Part shown: one piece after another, positions 36,036 through 43,836 of the stretch
Layout of the letters: the number at the start of each line of letters is the position of its first letter
How positions within the stretch are numbered: the stretch's first letter is position 1
Assembly: GCA_900538475.1 (NCBI GenBank)
Contig: UPYT01000004.1
Coordinates: forward strand, 1-64,000
Source: an uncultured Clostridium sp.
GTDB taxonomy: Bacteria; Bacillota; Clostridia; Lachnospirales; Lachnospiraceae
DNA length: 64,000 bases
Direction of reading: 5' to 3'
Notes under the pieces: model-generated
Told to the model about the DNA's origin: nothing
The model's database searches: none
What the model saw: the letters and a program-made list of their open reading frames with translations, nothing else
Made by a program: the position numbers and the translations under genes

Positions 36036-38036
36036 ATGAGCAGCAGAACAGGCAATTTATCTATTAACAGTGAAAACATATTTCCGATTATTAAAAAATG
36101 GCTGTATTCCGACCACGATATTTTTTACAGAGAGCTGGTATCTAATGGATGCGATGCTATTACCAAGTTAAAAAAGCTGGAGCTGATGGGCGAGTATTCC
36201 CGTCCTGAGGATCTGGAATATAAGATTCAGGTGACTGTAAATCCAGATGAAAAGACGATTTCCGTGACAGATAACGGACTGGGCATGACTGCAGAAGAGG
36301 TAGAGGAGTATATTAACCAGATTGCTTTTTCCGGCGCTCAGGATTTCCTGGAAAAATATAAGGATAAAGCCAATGAGGATCAGATCATCGGCCATTTCGG
36401 ACTGGGATTTTATTCTGCATTTATGGTTGCAGATAAGGTAACCATTGATACCCGGTCTTACAAAGAAGGAAGCACCCCGGTTCACTGGGAGTCCGACGGA
36501 GGTCTGACCTTTGAGATGAAGGACGGCGAGAAGGAAGAGCAGGGAACGACGATTACTCTGTATTTGAATGAGGACAGCTATGAGTTTGCCAATGAGTATC
36601 GTGCAAGAGAGGTACTGGACAAATACTGCTCCTTTATGCCTGTTCCGATTTTCCTGGACAATGCAAAGGCAGAGCCCCAGTATGAGACGATTGAAAAGGA
36701 TGAACTGACTGATAAGGATACGATTGTTGAAACTGTGGTAGAGCCGGCAAAGACGGAAGAAAAGGAAAATGAAAACGGAGAGAAGGAGACCGTTGAGGTA
36801 GAGCCTTCCAGAGAACGGTATAAAATTCTTAAACGTCCGGTTGCATTGAACGACGTAACACCTCTGTGGAACAAGCATCCCAATGAGTGTACGGAGGAGG
36901 AATACAGGGATTTCTATCGTAAGGTCTTTATGGACTATAAGGAGCCGCTGTTCTGGATTCACCTGAACATGGATTATCCCTTTAACTTAAAAGGAATTCT
37001 CTACTTCCCGAAGATCAACACAGAGTATGATTCGATTGAGGGAACCATTAAGCTGTACAACAACCAGGTATTTATTGCAGATAACATTAAGGAAGTAATT
37101 CCGGAATTCCTGATGCTGTTAAAGGGAACCATTGACTGTCCGGATCTGCCTTTGAACGTTTCCAGAAGCGCTCTGCAGAATGATGGATTTGTAAAGAAGA
37201 TTTCCGATTACATTACCAAAAAGGTGGCTGACAAGCTGACCGGTATGTGCAAGACGGATCGGGAAAACTATGAGAAATACTGGGATGACATTGCTCCCTT
37301 TATCAAATTTGGCTGCTTAAAGGATGAGAAGTTTGCAGAGAAGATGAATGATTATATTCTCTTTAAGAATCTGGAAGGAAAGTACCTGACTCTGAAGGAC
37401 TGCCTGGAGGAAAACAAGGAGAAGCATGAGAATACCATTTTCTATGTAACCGATGAGAAGGAACAGAGCCAGTACATCAATATGTTTAAGGCAGAGGGAC
37501 TGGATGCAGTAATTCTTCCTCACAGTATTGACAGCCCCTTTATCGGACATCTGGAACGGAAGAATGAAGGACTGAAGTTCCTGCGTATTGATGCAGACTT
37601 AAACGATACCTTTAAAGAAGAGGTTAAGGAGGATGACGAGGAGTTTAAGAAAAATGCAGATACTCTGAAGGAGATCTTTAAGAAGGCTCTGAATAATGAC
37701 AAGCTGGAAATTAAGGTTGAAAAATTAAAGGACGCCAGCATGTCTTCTGTTCTTACTGTGGCCGAGGAAAGCCGCCGTATGCAGGATATGATGAAGATGT
37801 ACAATATGTATGGCATGGATCCCTCTATGTTTGGCGGCATGGGTGAAGTTCTGGTTCTGAATGCCAATAACCAGCTGGTTCAGTATGTACTGAATCATGG
37901 GGAAGGCGAGAATACAGCGAAGATTTGTGAACAGCTTTATGATCTGGCTCTGCTGGCTCACGGTACTCTGACTCCAGAGCGGATGACGAAGTTTATTGCT
38001 CGGAGCAATGAAATCATGATGATGATGGCCGAATAA
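36036..38036 (+). CDS. htpG: Chaperone protein HtpG (Hsp90)
   Basis: This 666-residue ATP-dependent chaperone has an N-terminal GHKL ATPase domain (1-215) with ELVSNGCDAI, DNGLGMT and GHFGLGFYS. A charged Glu/Lys linker (about 225-260, KTEEKENENGEKE) precedes the middle domain with PLNVSRSALQND. The C-terminal dimerisation region ends in EIMMMMAE. The charged linker is longer than in E. coli HtpG and resembles eukaryotic Hsp90. AAAGGAGAG precedes the ATG. A perfect CIRCE predicts HrcA control. Confidence 0.96.
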   Translation: MSSRTGNLSINSENIFPIIKKWLYSDHDIFYRELVSNGCDAITKLKKLELMGEYSRPEDLEYKIQVTVNPDEKTISVTDNGLGMTAEEVEEYINQIAFSGAQDFLEKYKDKANEDQIIGHFGLGFYSAFMVADKVTIDTRSYKEGSTPVHWESDGGLTFEMKDGEKEEQGTTITLYLNEDSYEFANEYRAREVLDKYCSFMPVPIFLDNAKAEPQYETIEKDELTDKDTIVETVVEPAKTEEKENENGEKETVEVEPSRERYKILKRPVALNDVTPLWNKHPNECTEEEYRDFYRKVFMDYKEPLFWIHLNMDYPFNLKGILYFPKINTEYDSIEGTIKLYNNQVFIADNIKEVIPEFLMLLKGTIDCPDLPLNVSRSALQNDGFVKKISDYITKKVADKLTGMCKTDRENYEKYWDDIAPFIKFGCLKDEKFAEKMNDYILFKNLEGKYLTLKDCLEENKEKHENTIFYVTDEKEQSQYINMFKAEGLDAVILPHSIDSPFIGHLERKNEGLKFLRIDADLNDTFKEEVKEDDEEFKKNADTLKEIFKKALNNDKLEIKVEKLKDASMSSVLTVAEESRRMQDMMKMYNMYGMDPSMFGGMGEVLVLNANNQLVQYVLNHGEGENTAKICEQLYDLALLAHGTLTPERMTKFIARSNEIMMMMAE

Positions 38037-38040
38037 TATA

Positions 38041-38068
38041 TTGAAATCCTGAAAATATATGCTATAAT
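38041..38068 (+). promoter_or_regulatory. Promoter of the degV gene
   Basis: TTGAAA (38041-38046), 16 bp and TATAAT (38063-38068) lie just after the htpG stop. Confidence 0.65.
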
Positions 38069-38120
38069 AAGTAGTAATGAAAACTATGTTTTGTAGAGAA
38101 AATATTTCAGGAGGCAATTT

Positions 38121-38969
38121 ATGAGCTATAAAATTATTGGCGACAGCTGCCTGGATTTGACGGATGCATTAAAGAAGGATTCCAGATTTGCCACAGTTCC
38201 GCTGACACTCCAGGTAGATGATACCATGGTGATAGACGATGACACGTTTGATCAGAAGGCGTTTCTTGCGCTGGTAAAGGCCAGTGAAAACTGTCCCAAG
38301 TCTGCATGTCCATCTCCGGATGCCTTTAAGCAGGCTATGGAGTGTGAAGAGGATGACGTATATATTATTACGCTTTCCAGCCATTTAAGCGGAAGCTACA
38401 ACAGCGCTGTGATTGGAAAAGAGCTGTATGAGGAGGAGCACGGAGCTGATCACAAAAATATTCTTGTGATTGATTCAGAATCTGCTTCTTCCGGAGAACT
38501 GAATCTGGCGATGGGAATCTGCGAGATGTATGAGGAAGGTCTTGATTTTCAGGCAATTTCCGAAAAAATTATGAAAAAGCGAGATGACGAGAATGTTTAT
38601 TTTGTTCTTGACACCCTGGATTTTCTGAGAAAAAATGGAAGACTGACAGGCCTGCAGGCGTTTTTTGCTACAGCGCTCAATATCAAGCCTATTATGGGAG
38701 CGGAAAAGGGCGTTATTATCAAGCTGGAACAGGCAAGAGGCATCAATAAAGCTTTTGCCAGAATGTGCGAGATTGCTGTGAAGGAAGCGGGAGAAACTGA
38801 GAAAAAGCGGGTGATCATTGCTCACTGCAATTGCCCGGAGCGAGCAGCGCAGGTAAAACAGGAAATGGAAAAACGTGCCTCCTTCCGGGAGATTCTGATT
38901 ACAGAAACCGCAGGTGTTGCCACGATGTATGCCGGAGACGGCGGAATTATTATGTCCGTTGAAGGATAA
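38121..38969 (+). CDS. DegV family protein (fatty-acid-binding FakB type)
   Basis: This 282-residue protein of the two-domain DegV fold starts with IIGDSCLDLT. The lipid-contacting segments SACPSPDAF, ITLSSHLSGSYNSA and DTLDFLRKNGRLTG are present. DegV/FakB proteins present fatty acids to the FakA kinase for incorporation into phospholipids; the fatty acid preferred here is unknown. CAGGAGGCA precedes the ATG. It is a single gene with its own promoter and terminator. Confidence 0.92.
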   Translation: MSYKIIGDSCLDLTDALKKDSRFATVPLTLQVDDTMVIDDDTFDQKAFLALVKASENCPKSACPSPDAFKQAMECEEDDVYIITLSSHLSGSYNSAVIGKELYEEEHGADHKNILVIDSESASSGELNLAMGICEMYEEGLDFQAISEKIMKKRDDENVYFVLDTLDFLRKNGRLTGLQAFFATALNIKPIMGAEKGVIIKLEQARGINKAFARMCEIAVKEAGETEKKRVIIAHCNCPERAAQVKQEMEKRASFREILITETAGVATMYAGDGGIIMSVEG

Positions 38970-38984
38970 TCTCAAAAAACAAAG

Positions 38985-39043
38985 ACAGCTGTTAGGACGG
39001 GGGTTACAGAAAAGAAAACCATGTTCCTAAACAGCTGTTTTTT
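38985..39043 (+). terminator. Terminator after degV
   Basis: ACAGCTGTTAGGA (from 38985) pairs with TCCTAAACAGCTGT (to 39038), with one bulge, and is followed by TTTTTT. Confidence 0.8.
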
Positions 39044-39170
39044 ATGTCATAGGAAAGTGCGTCCTATGACATAAAAACGCTCCGCGAGGATCGCCATGGG
39101 TTGGAAGAGAAGTGGTCTGATGAGACGACCCGCCGCAGGCGGAGAAGCTCGCGGGCGAGCTTCTTTTTTC
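39044..39170. repeat. Hairpin-rich intergenic element
   Basis: A perfect 11-bp inverted repeat ATGTCATAGGA/TCCTATGACAT (39044-39054 with 39062-39072) is followed by GC-rich sequence. A second hairpin GAAGCTCGC/GCGAGCTTC (39144-39163) ends in TTTTTT and is a good terminator on +. Parts resemble the gap-pgk intergenic at 7438-7485. It also ends the convergent radical SAM gene region. Confidence 0.7.
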
Positions 39171-39174
39171 ATTT

Positions 39175-40119
39175 TTATATGTGGCATCCCTGCGTGATGC
39201 CTCGTTCCTGAAAGCGCCGGGTAAGTGTATTCAGTACCAGGCGCTTATTTGCACTCCAAAGGGGAGCAATCAGCAGATTTTTTGGTCCGTCACCGGTGAT
39301 TCTGTGAATGACGATTTCCGGTGGAAGAAGGGAAACACAGTCAATTACCAGATCCAGATATTCTTCCATAGACATCACCGGAAAGGGAGTCTGCTCATAT
39401 AGAAGTGCCAGATCCGTGCCCTTTAAAATGTGGAGAAGCTGCAGTTTAATCCCTTGAATGTCGTTTGAGCCCAGCCAGTAAACGGTTTCCAGCATTTGTG
39501 TTCTGTCTTCGCCTGGAAGTCCAAGAATCACATGGACAATGACTTCCAGACCCCGGCGGCGAAGCCGGTTTTTGGCATCTGTAAAGCAGTCAAGCTCATA
39601 ACCACGGCGAATCAGACGGGCGGTATCCGGGTGAATCGTCTGAAGACCCAGCTCAATCCAGACTGGTTTGATTTGGTTTAATTCTTCCAGCAAATCCAGA
39701 ACCTCCTCCGGAAGACAATCAGGGCGGGTAGCAATGGAGAGAACCCGGATTTCCGGATGAAGAATAGCTGCAGTAAAAAGCTGGCGCAGATAGGAAACAG
39801 GGGCATAGGTATTGGTATAGGACTGGAAATAGGCAATATAGGCGCCGGGGGAGGAACCCATTTTCCGGCTGATGCGGGAAATGGCAAGATCAATTTGTCT
39901 GTGGACGGACTCTTCCGTCATGCCAGCTGCGCCCTGCAGAGGTACGGCGAAATCTCCGGAACCGCCTGCGCTGCAGAAGATACAGCCGCCAGTTCCGATG
40001 GTGCCGTCCCGATTGGGACAGGTCATGCCGCCTTCCAGAGCGATTTTATATACCTTGGTGCCAAAACGGCGTTTCATTTCATAATCAAGAGAGTGGTAGG
40101 GTTTTCCATTCCAGTCCAT
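39175..40119 (-). CDS. Radical SAM protein, YhcC/TIGR01212 family
   Basis: This 314-residue enzyme of the YhcC type has the cluster-binding cysteines in CPNRDGTIGTGGCIFC near residues 34-49, the expanded spacing typical of this group instead of CxxxCxxC. Further blocks are AYFQSYTNTYAP, IATRPDCLP and ELGLQTIHPDTA. Its reaction is unknown. The start at 40119 has AAAAGGAG 8 bases upstream; an in-frame ATG at 40182 would overlap the serine dehydratase gene. It is the second gene of that operon, 23 bases downstream. Confidence 0.92.
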   Translation of the reverse strand: MDWNGKPYHSLDYEMKRRFGTKVYKIALEGGMTCPNRDGTIGTGGCIFCSAGGSGDFAVPLQGAAGMTEESVHRQIDLAISRISRKMGSSPGAYIAYFQSYTNTYAPVSYLRQLFTAAILHPEIRVLSIATRPDCLPEEVLDLLEELNQIKPVWIELGLQTIHPDTARLIRRGYELDCFTDAKNRLRRRGLEVIVHVILGLPGEDRTQMLETVYWLGSNDIQGIKLQLLHILKGTDLALLYEQTPFPVMSMEEYLDLVIDCVSLLPPEIVIHRITGDGPKNLLIAPLWSANKRLVLNTLTRRFQERGITQGCHI

Positions 40120-40142
40120 ATATAGTTCTCCTTTTATCAGGT

Positions 40143-41756
40143 CTACTGGTGTCCGCAGCCTGCGCATCCAGCATACTGGCATCCGGTCGGGGTCACGGCG
40201 CAGCCTCCCATAGCAGTTTCCCTCAGTTCTCTGGGAAGAGCTCTTCCTACCGTGTACATGGACTCCAGCATTTCATCAAAGGGGATGAGCTGAGAAACTC
40301 CGGCAAGGGCCAGTTCTGCTGCAATGAAGGCGTTAGAAACACCGGATGCATTTCTCATCTGACAGGGATATTCCACAAGACCTCCTACGGGATCGCAGAC
40401 TAATCCCAGCATGTTCATCAGAACTGTGCTGCCGGCAGAAAGACACTGAGAGGGTGTGCCTCCCATCAGCTCGGCAGCAGCTGAAGCCGCCATAGCAGAG
40501 GCAACGCCGACTTCAGCCTGACAGCCTCCGACAGCGCCGGCGATGGTAGCATTGCGCATTGCAAGATAGCCAATTGCTCCTGCATGGAACATGGCATCCA
40601 GAATCTGCTCCTCAGAGAAGCCATATTCTTCTTTTAAGGCCAGAAGAACTCCAGGAAGAATTCCGGCAGATCCGGCAGTAGGAGCGGCTACAATAAGGCC
40701 CATAGAGGTATTCACCTCCAACACGGCCATAGCATGCATAATTCCACGGCTGACAACATTTCCGCAAATGTTTTTTCCAGCCTGAAGCTGAAGATTCAAA
40801 AGCTTTGATTCACCGCCAATCAGCCCGCCGATAGACTTTCGGGGAGAGGTAATGGGGACAGTCGCGGATTCCTCCATAATTTTCCAGGCCTTTCTCATGC
40901 GGGAACGGATTTCCTGCCCAGACAGTCCAGACTGGCAGACCTCCCTCTGATACATAATATCTGAAATACTGCAGTTGTTTTTTTCGCATAATGCCAAGAG
41001 TTCTCTGGCATTTTTAAAATCAACCGGTTCTAAGCAGTCTGATTCCTCCGGGGAAGAGCTGTCAGCGTCCGCTGTCAGAACAGGCTGGTCCTTGTGTACC
41101 AGCATTACATCCTGAACAGAAGGATTTTTTCGGATCAGTTCACTGACAGAATCAGGAAGCGCGTCATCAGATTCAACAATAGAATAAGCAGTCTGTCCTT
41201 TTTCTTCCCGGAACAGCTTCATAAATGCGATATTGATGTTTTCACTGGCAAGGCAGGAAGTGATGTGAGCCACAACGCCAGGGGTATCCTTGTGAATGGC
41301 AATTACCGTGCTGTATTCTCCGGTAAAATCCACATCTACCTGATTGATTCTGGAAATACGGATTTTGCCTCCGCCCAGAGATTCTCCGCGCACAGTCATG
41401 ATCTGGCCGGCTGCGTTGGTCATAGAAATATCCACAGTATTGGGATGACTGACTTCGGTAGCTTCATTGGGAATAAACTGGTATTCCAGTCCACGCTCGC
41501 TGGCAATGCGAAAGGAATCCGGGATCCGGCGGTCATCGGTATTAAAACCCAGAATACCGCCTAAAAGTGCCCGGTCAGTGCCGTGTCCGCGGTAGGTTTT
41601 TGCAAAAGACCCGTAAAGGGTAAATACAACCTTTCTTAAAGGTCCGTTAATCATTTTCTGCGCCAGAAATGCGAGGGAATCTGCCCCGGCTGTGTGAGAG
41701 CTGGAGGGGCCAATCATATTTGGGCCAAGCACATCAAAAACACTGATAGATGCCAT
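40143..41756 (-). CDS. L-serine ammonia-lyase, fused beta-alpha, Fe-S type
   Basis: This 537-residue single chain corresponds to SdaAB (beta, residues 1-230) plus SdaAA (alpha, about 250-537). The beta part has GPSSSHTAGA and an ACT domain near 150-220 (IAIHKDTPGVVAHI). The alpha part has the SAGILPG and EVGVASAMA segments and ends in the cysteine-rich tail GCQYAGCAGCGHQ. The enzyme converts serine to pyruvate and ammonia with a 4Fe-4S cluster. Many Firmicutes encode the two parts as separate genes, so the fusion is notable. GGAGACAAAAC precedes the start. Confidence 0.92.
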   Translation of the reverse strand: MASISVFDVLGPNMIGPSSSHTAGADSLAFLAQKMINGPLRKVVFTLYGSFAKTYRGHGTDRALLGGILGFNTDDRRIPDSFRIASERGLEYQFIPNEATEVSHPNTVDISMTNAAGQIMTVRGESLGGGKIRISRINQVDVDFTGEYSTVIAIHKDTPGVVAHITSCLASENINIAFMKLFREEKGQTAYSIVESDDALPDSVSELIRKNPSVQDVMLVHKDQPVLTADADSSSPEESDCLEPVDFKNARELLALCEKNNCSISDIMYQREVCQSGLSGQEIRSRMRKAWKIMEESATVPITSPRKSIGGLIGGESKLLNLQLQAGKNICGNVVSRGIMHAMAVLEVNTSMGLIVAAPTAGSAGILPGVLLALKEEYGFSEEQILDAMFHAGAIGYLAMRNATIAGAVGGCQAEVGVASAMAASAAAELMGGTPSQCLSAGSTVLMNMLGLVCDPVGGLVEYPCQMRNASGVSNAFIAAELALAGVSQLIPFDEMLESMYTVGRALPRELRETAMGGCAVTPTGCQYAGCAGCGHQ

Positions 41757-41781
41757 AGTTTTGTCTCCTTTAAAAAATTTT

Positions 41782-41932
41782 GTAACTGTTCAGGACGGCC
41801 ATCTTCTTGTCAGGCAAAGCCGAACAAGAAGCGTCGGAGATTCCTCCGATGTGAGAACTGACTGGAAAATCCGCTTACAAGCAAGCCTGACATGAATTTT
41901 CTGCCAGTTCCCACGCTGTTCTGACTAGTTAC
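41782..41932. repeat. Dispersed palindromic repeat, copy C (long form)
   Basis: The outer arms GTAACTGTTCAG (41782-41793) and CTGACTAGTTAC (41921-41932) pair at 10 of 12 positions. Inside are CTTCTTGT/ACAAGAAG, TCGGAG/CTCCGA and GAACTG/CAGTTC hairpins, giving the same branched plan as copy B. It lies in the 5' leader of the serine dehydratase gene (minus strand). Confidence 0.82.
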
Positions 41933-41965
41933 AGAAAAATTCTTGTTTGTCATCTTTGCACCTAC

Positions 41966-41994
41966 AATATATCATGTTCGATAAATATAATCAA
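41966..41994 (-). promoter_or_regulatory. Promoter of the serine dehydratase operon
   Basis: On the minus strand TTGATT (41994-41989), 17 bp and TATATT (41971-41966) direct transcription through repeat copy C into the gene. Confidence 0.65.
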
Positions 41995-42114
41995 ATTCAA
42001 TCTTTTACTAGGATTACCCAGGACAGGAAAGGAAAAACAGAAGGGATGCGGCTTCCTGTTTTGAGCCTCTGGTTCAGGAACATGAAATTCCGCAGGAAAT
42101 CAAAGAATATTGTA

Positions 42115-42144
42115 TTGTACCGACCCGGGAAGGTGTGTTATACT
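42115..42144 (+). promoter_or_regulatory. Promoter of the galactokinase-like gene
   Basis: TTGTAC (42115-42120), 18 bp and TATACT (42139-42144) form the promoter. Repeat copy D lies in the resulting leader. Bases 41995-42114 show no gene. Confidence 0.65.
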
Positions 42145-42166
42145 TTGGACAGTTCTAAAAAATGAC

Positions 42167-42241
42167 AACCGTTCAGCCTTGTGAAGATTCAGACAGGGAA
42201 ATGCATTGCAGGCGGGCAAGAAGATGCAGGGGCGAACGGTT
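42167..42241. repeat. Dispersed palindromic repeat, copy D (short form, inverted)
   Basis: The arms AACCGTTC (42167-42174) and GAACGGTT (42234-42241) pair. The interior GGCGGGCAAGAAGATGCA is the reverse complement of the interior of copies A and B, so this copy is inserted in the opposite orientation. Confidence 0.8.
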
Positions 42242-42271
42242 AGAAAAAATATAAGTTTGGAGGGTATAAAA

Positions 42272-43558
42272 ATGAAATCAGCAGAAACCTTGCAGTTGCT
42301 TGATTCTCCGCAGGCAGCAGCGTTGATGGAGAAGCTTTATGGAAGAGAGGCGGCAGAAAACACAGGGCGTTACCGGGATATGATCGGTAAATTCCAGAAA
42401 ACCTTTGGAGATCGTGATATTCTGATGTTCAGTTCCCCGGGACGGACGGAGATCAGTGGAAATCACACGGATCACAATCACGGCAAGGTTCTTGCCGGAA
42501 GCATTAACCTGGACTGTGTAGGCGTTGCGGCAAAGAATGATTCCTCTAAGGTAAACATTATCAGCGAGACCTTTCAGCAGGAATTTACTATTGATCTGAA
42601 CGATCTGGAGCCCAGCCCCAAAAAGGCAGGAACTGTGGATCTGGTTAAGGGACTTCTGAAGGGATTTCAGGAGAAAGGATTTCAGATAGGTGGATTTGAT
42701 GCGTATATTACAAGCAATGTAATCAGCTCTGCAGGGGTCAGCTCCTCTGCTTCCTTTGAGATGCTGCTGTGCTCTATGCTGAATCGATTCTTCAATGATG
42801 GCAGGATGGATACGGTTGCCTATGCACATGTAGGAAAATATGCAGAGAATGTATACTGGGATAAGGCTTCCGGCCTTCTGGATCAGATGGCCTGTGCGGT
42901 AGGCGGACTGATTACGATTGATTTTGCCAATCCGTCAACTCCGGCGGTAGAGAAGATCGATTTTGATTTTGCATCCAGAGATCACAGCCTTATTATTGTA
43001 CAGACAGGAAAGGGACATGCAGATTTGAGCGCAGATTATTCCGCAGTTCCGTCTGAGATGAAGAAGGTAGCAGAGTATTTTGGCAAAGAGGTGTGCGCAG
43101 AGATTACAGAGGAGCAGGTCATTGACAACCTGAAAGCAGTTCGGGAATTTGCCGGTGACCGGTCTGTGATGCGGGCTCTGCACTTCTTTGAGGAAAACCG
43201 CCGGGTAGACGCTGAGGTGGCAGCTTTGAAGGAGGGCCGGTTTGAGGACTTCCTGAGCAATATTACAGCTTCCGGCAATTCTTCCTGGAAGTGGCTGCAG
43301 AACTGCTATACAAACAGTGATTACCAGGAACAGGGAATTTCCGTTGCTCTGGCTTTGACTGAGCTGTTTATTGAGAAAAAGAAGAAGGGAGCCTGCAGAA
43401 TTCACGGCGGCGGATTTGCCGGCGTTATTATGGCAATGCTTCCCAATGAGATTGTGGATGAGTATGTTGCATATATGGAAAAGGCGCTGGGAGAAGGCTG
43501 CGCTTACCGGATGAGCATTCGTCCTTATGGGGCAATCTGTGTGAATGATGCAGTCTGA
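42272..43558 (+). CDS. galK: Galactokinase-like GHMP kinase
   Basis: This 428-residue GHMP-superfamily sugar kinase has the galactokinase signature variant PGRTEISGNHTDHNHG (about residues 59-74), the ATP-binding GVSSSASFE in the middle and the C-terminal CRIHGGGFAG motif. It should phosphorylate galactose or a related sugar at C1. The canonical GEHTDYN is changed to GNHTDHN, as in a clostridial subgroup, so the exact sugar is uncertain. GGAGGG precedes the ATG at 42272. No galT or galE is nearby. Confidence 0.85.
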   Translation: MKSAETLQLLDSPQAAALMEKLYGREAAENTGRYRDMIGKFQKTFGDRDILMFSSPGRTEISGNHTDHNHGKVLAGSINLDCVGVAAKNDSSKVNIISETFQQEFTIDLNDLEPSPKKAGTVDLVKGLLKGFQEKGFQIGGFDAYITSNVISSAGVSSSASFEMLLCSMLNRFFNDGRMDTVAYAHVGKYAENVYWDKASGLLDQMACAVGGLITIDFANPSTPAVEKIDFDFASRDHSLIIVQTGKGHADLSADYSAVPSEMKKVAEYFGKEVCAEITEEQVIDNLKAVREFAGDRSVMRALHFFEENRRVDAEVAALKEGRFEDFLSNITASGNSSWKWLQNCYTNSDYQEQGISVALALTELFIEKKKKGACRIHGGGFAGVIMAMLPNEIVDEYVAYMEKALGEGCAYRMSIRPYGAICVNDAV

Positions 43559-43836
43559 TGACGGCGAAGCCGCTTTTGATGAGAAGGATTTCTGACAGGG
43601 GATAAGGAGTTTCTGAAGAAAAGAAAATATTTTCTGAAGAGAACAAGGAAAAATCCAGAAGGAAACAGAGAATTTTCTGAAAAAACGAAGTTTTTCTGCA
43701 GGGAGCAAAAGGTAAGGAAACAAGGAATGTATGGGGCAGGCATGGAAAACGTGATTGTTCCGTACATTCTTTCTTTTTTTTCAGATTTGTGGTATGATGT
43801 CCCGGTTAATGAAAAAATGGAGTACAGGACAGAACA
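43559..43836 (+). other. Purine-rich intergenic, no gene; extended -10 promoter at its end
   Basis: Bases 43600-43710 are A/G-rich with repeated TTTTCTGAA-like motifs (TTTCTGAAGA at 43609 and 43632 regions, TTTTCTGAAAAA near 43674) but no credible frame. TGGTATGAT (43790-43798) is an extended -10 that probably drives the phosphoesterase gene. Confidence 0.5.

Noticed and set aside
36168..36962. 264-codon minus-strand frame inside htpG
   Set aside because: Shadow of htpG; no supporting signals.
41947..42165. 72-codon frame between repeat copies C and D
   Set aside because: TTG start without ribosome binding site, covers promoter elements of both flanking genes, no recognisable domain.
31528..42241. 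Palindromic repeats considered as a CRISPR array
   Set aside because: Only four copies, far apart, of different lengths and orientations, no regular spacers and no cas genes.
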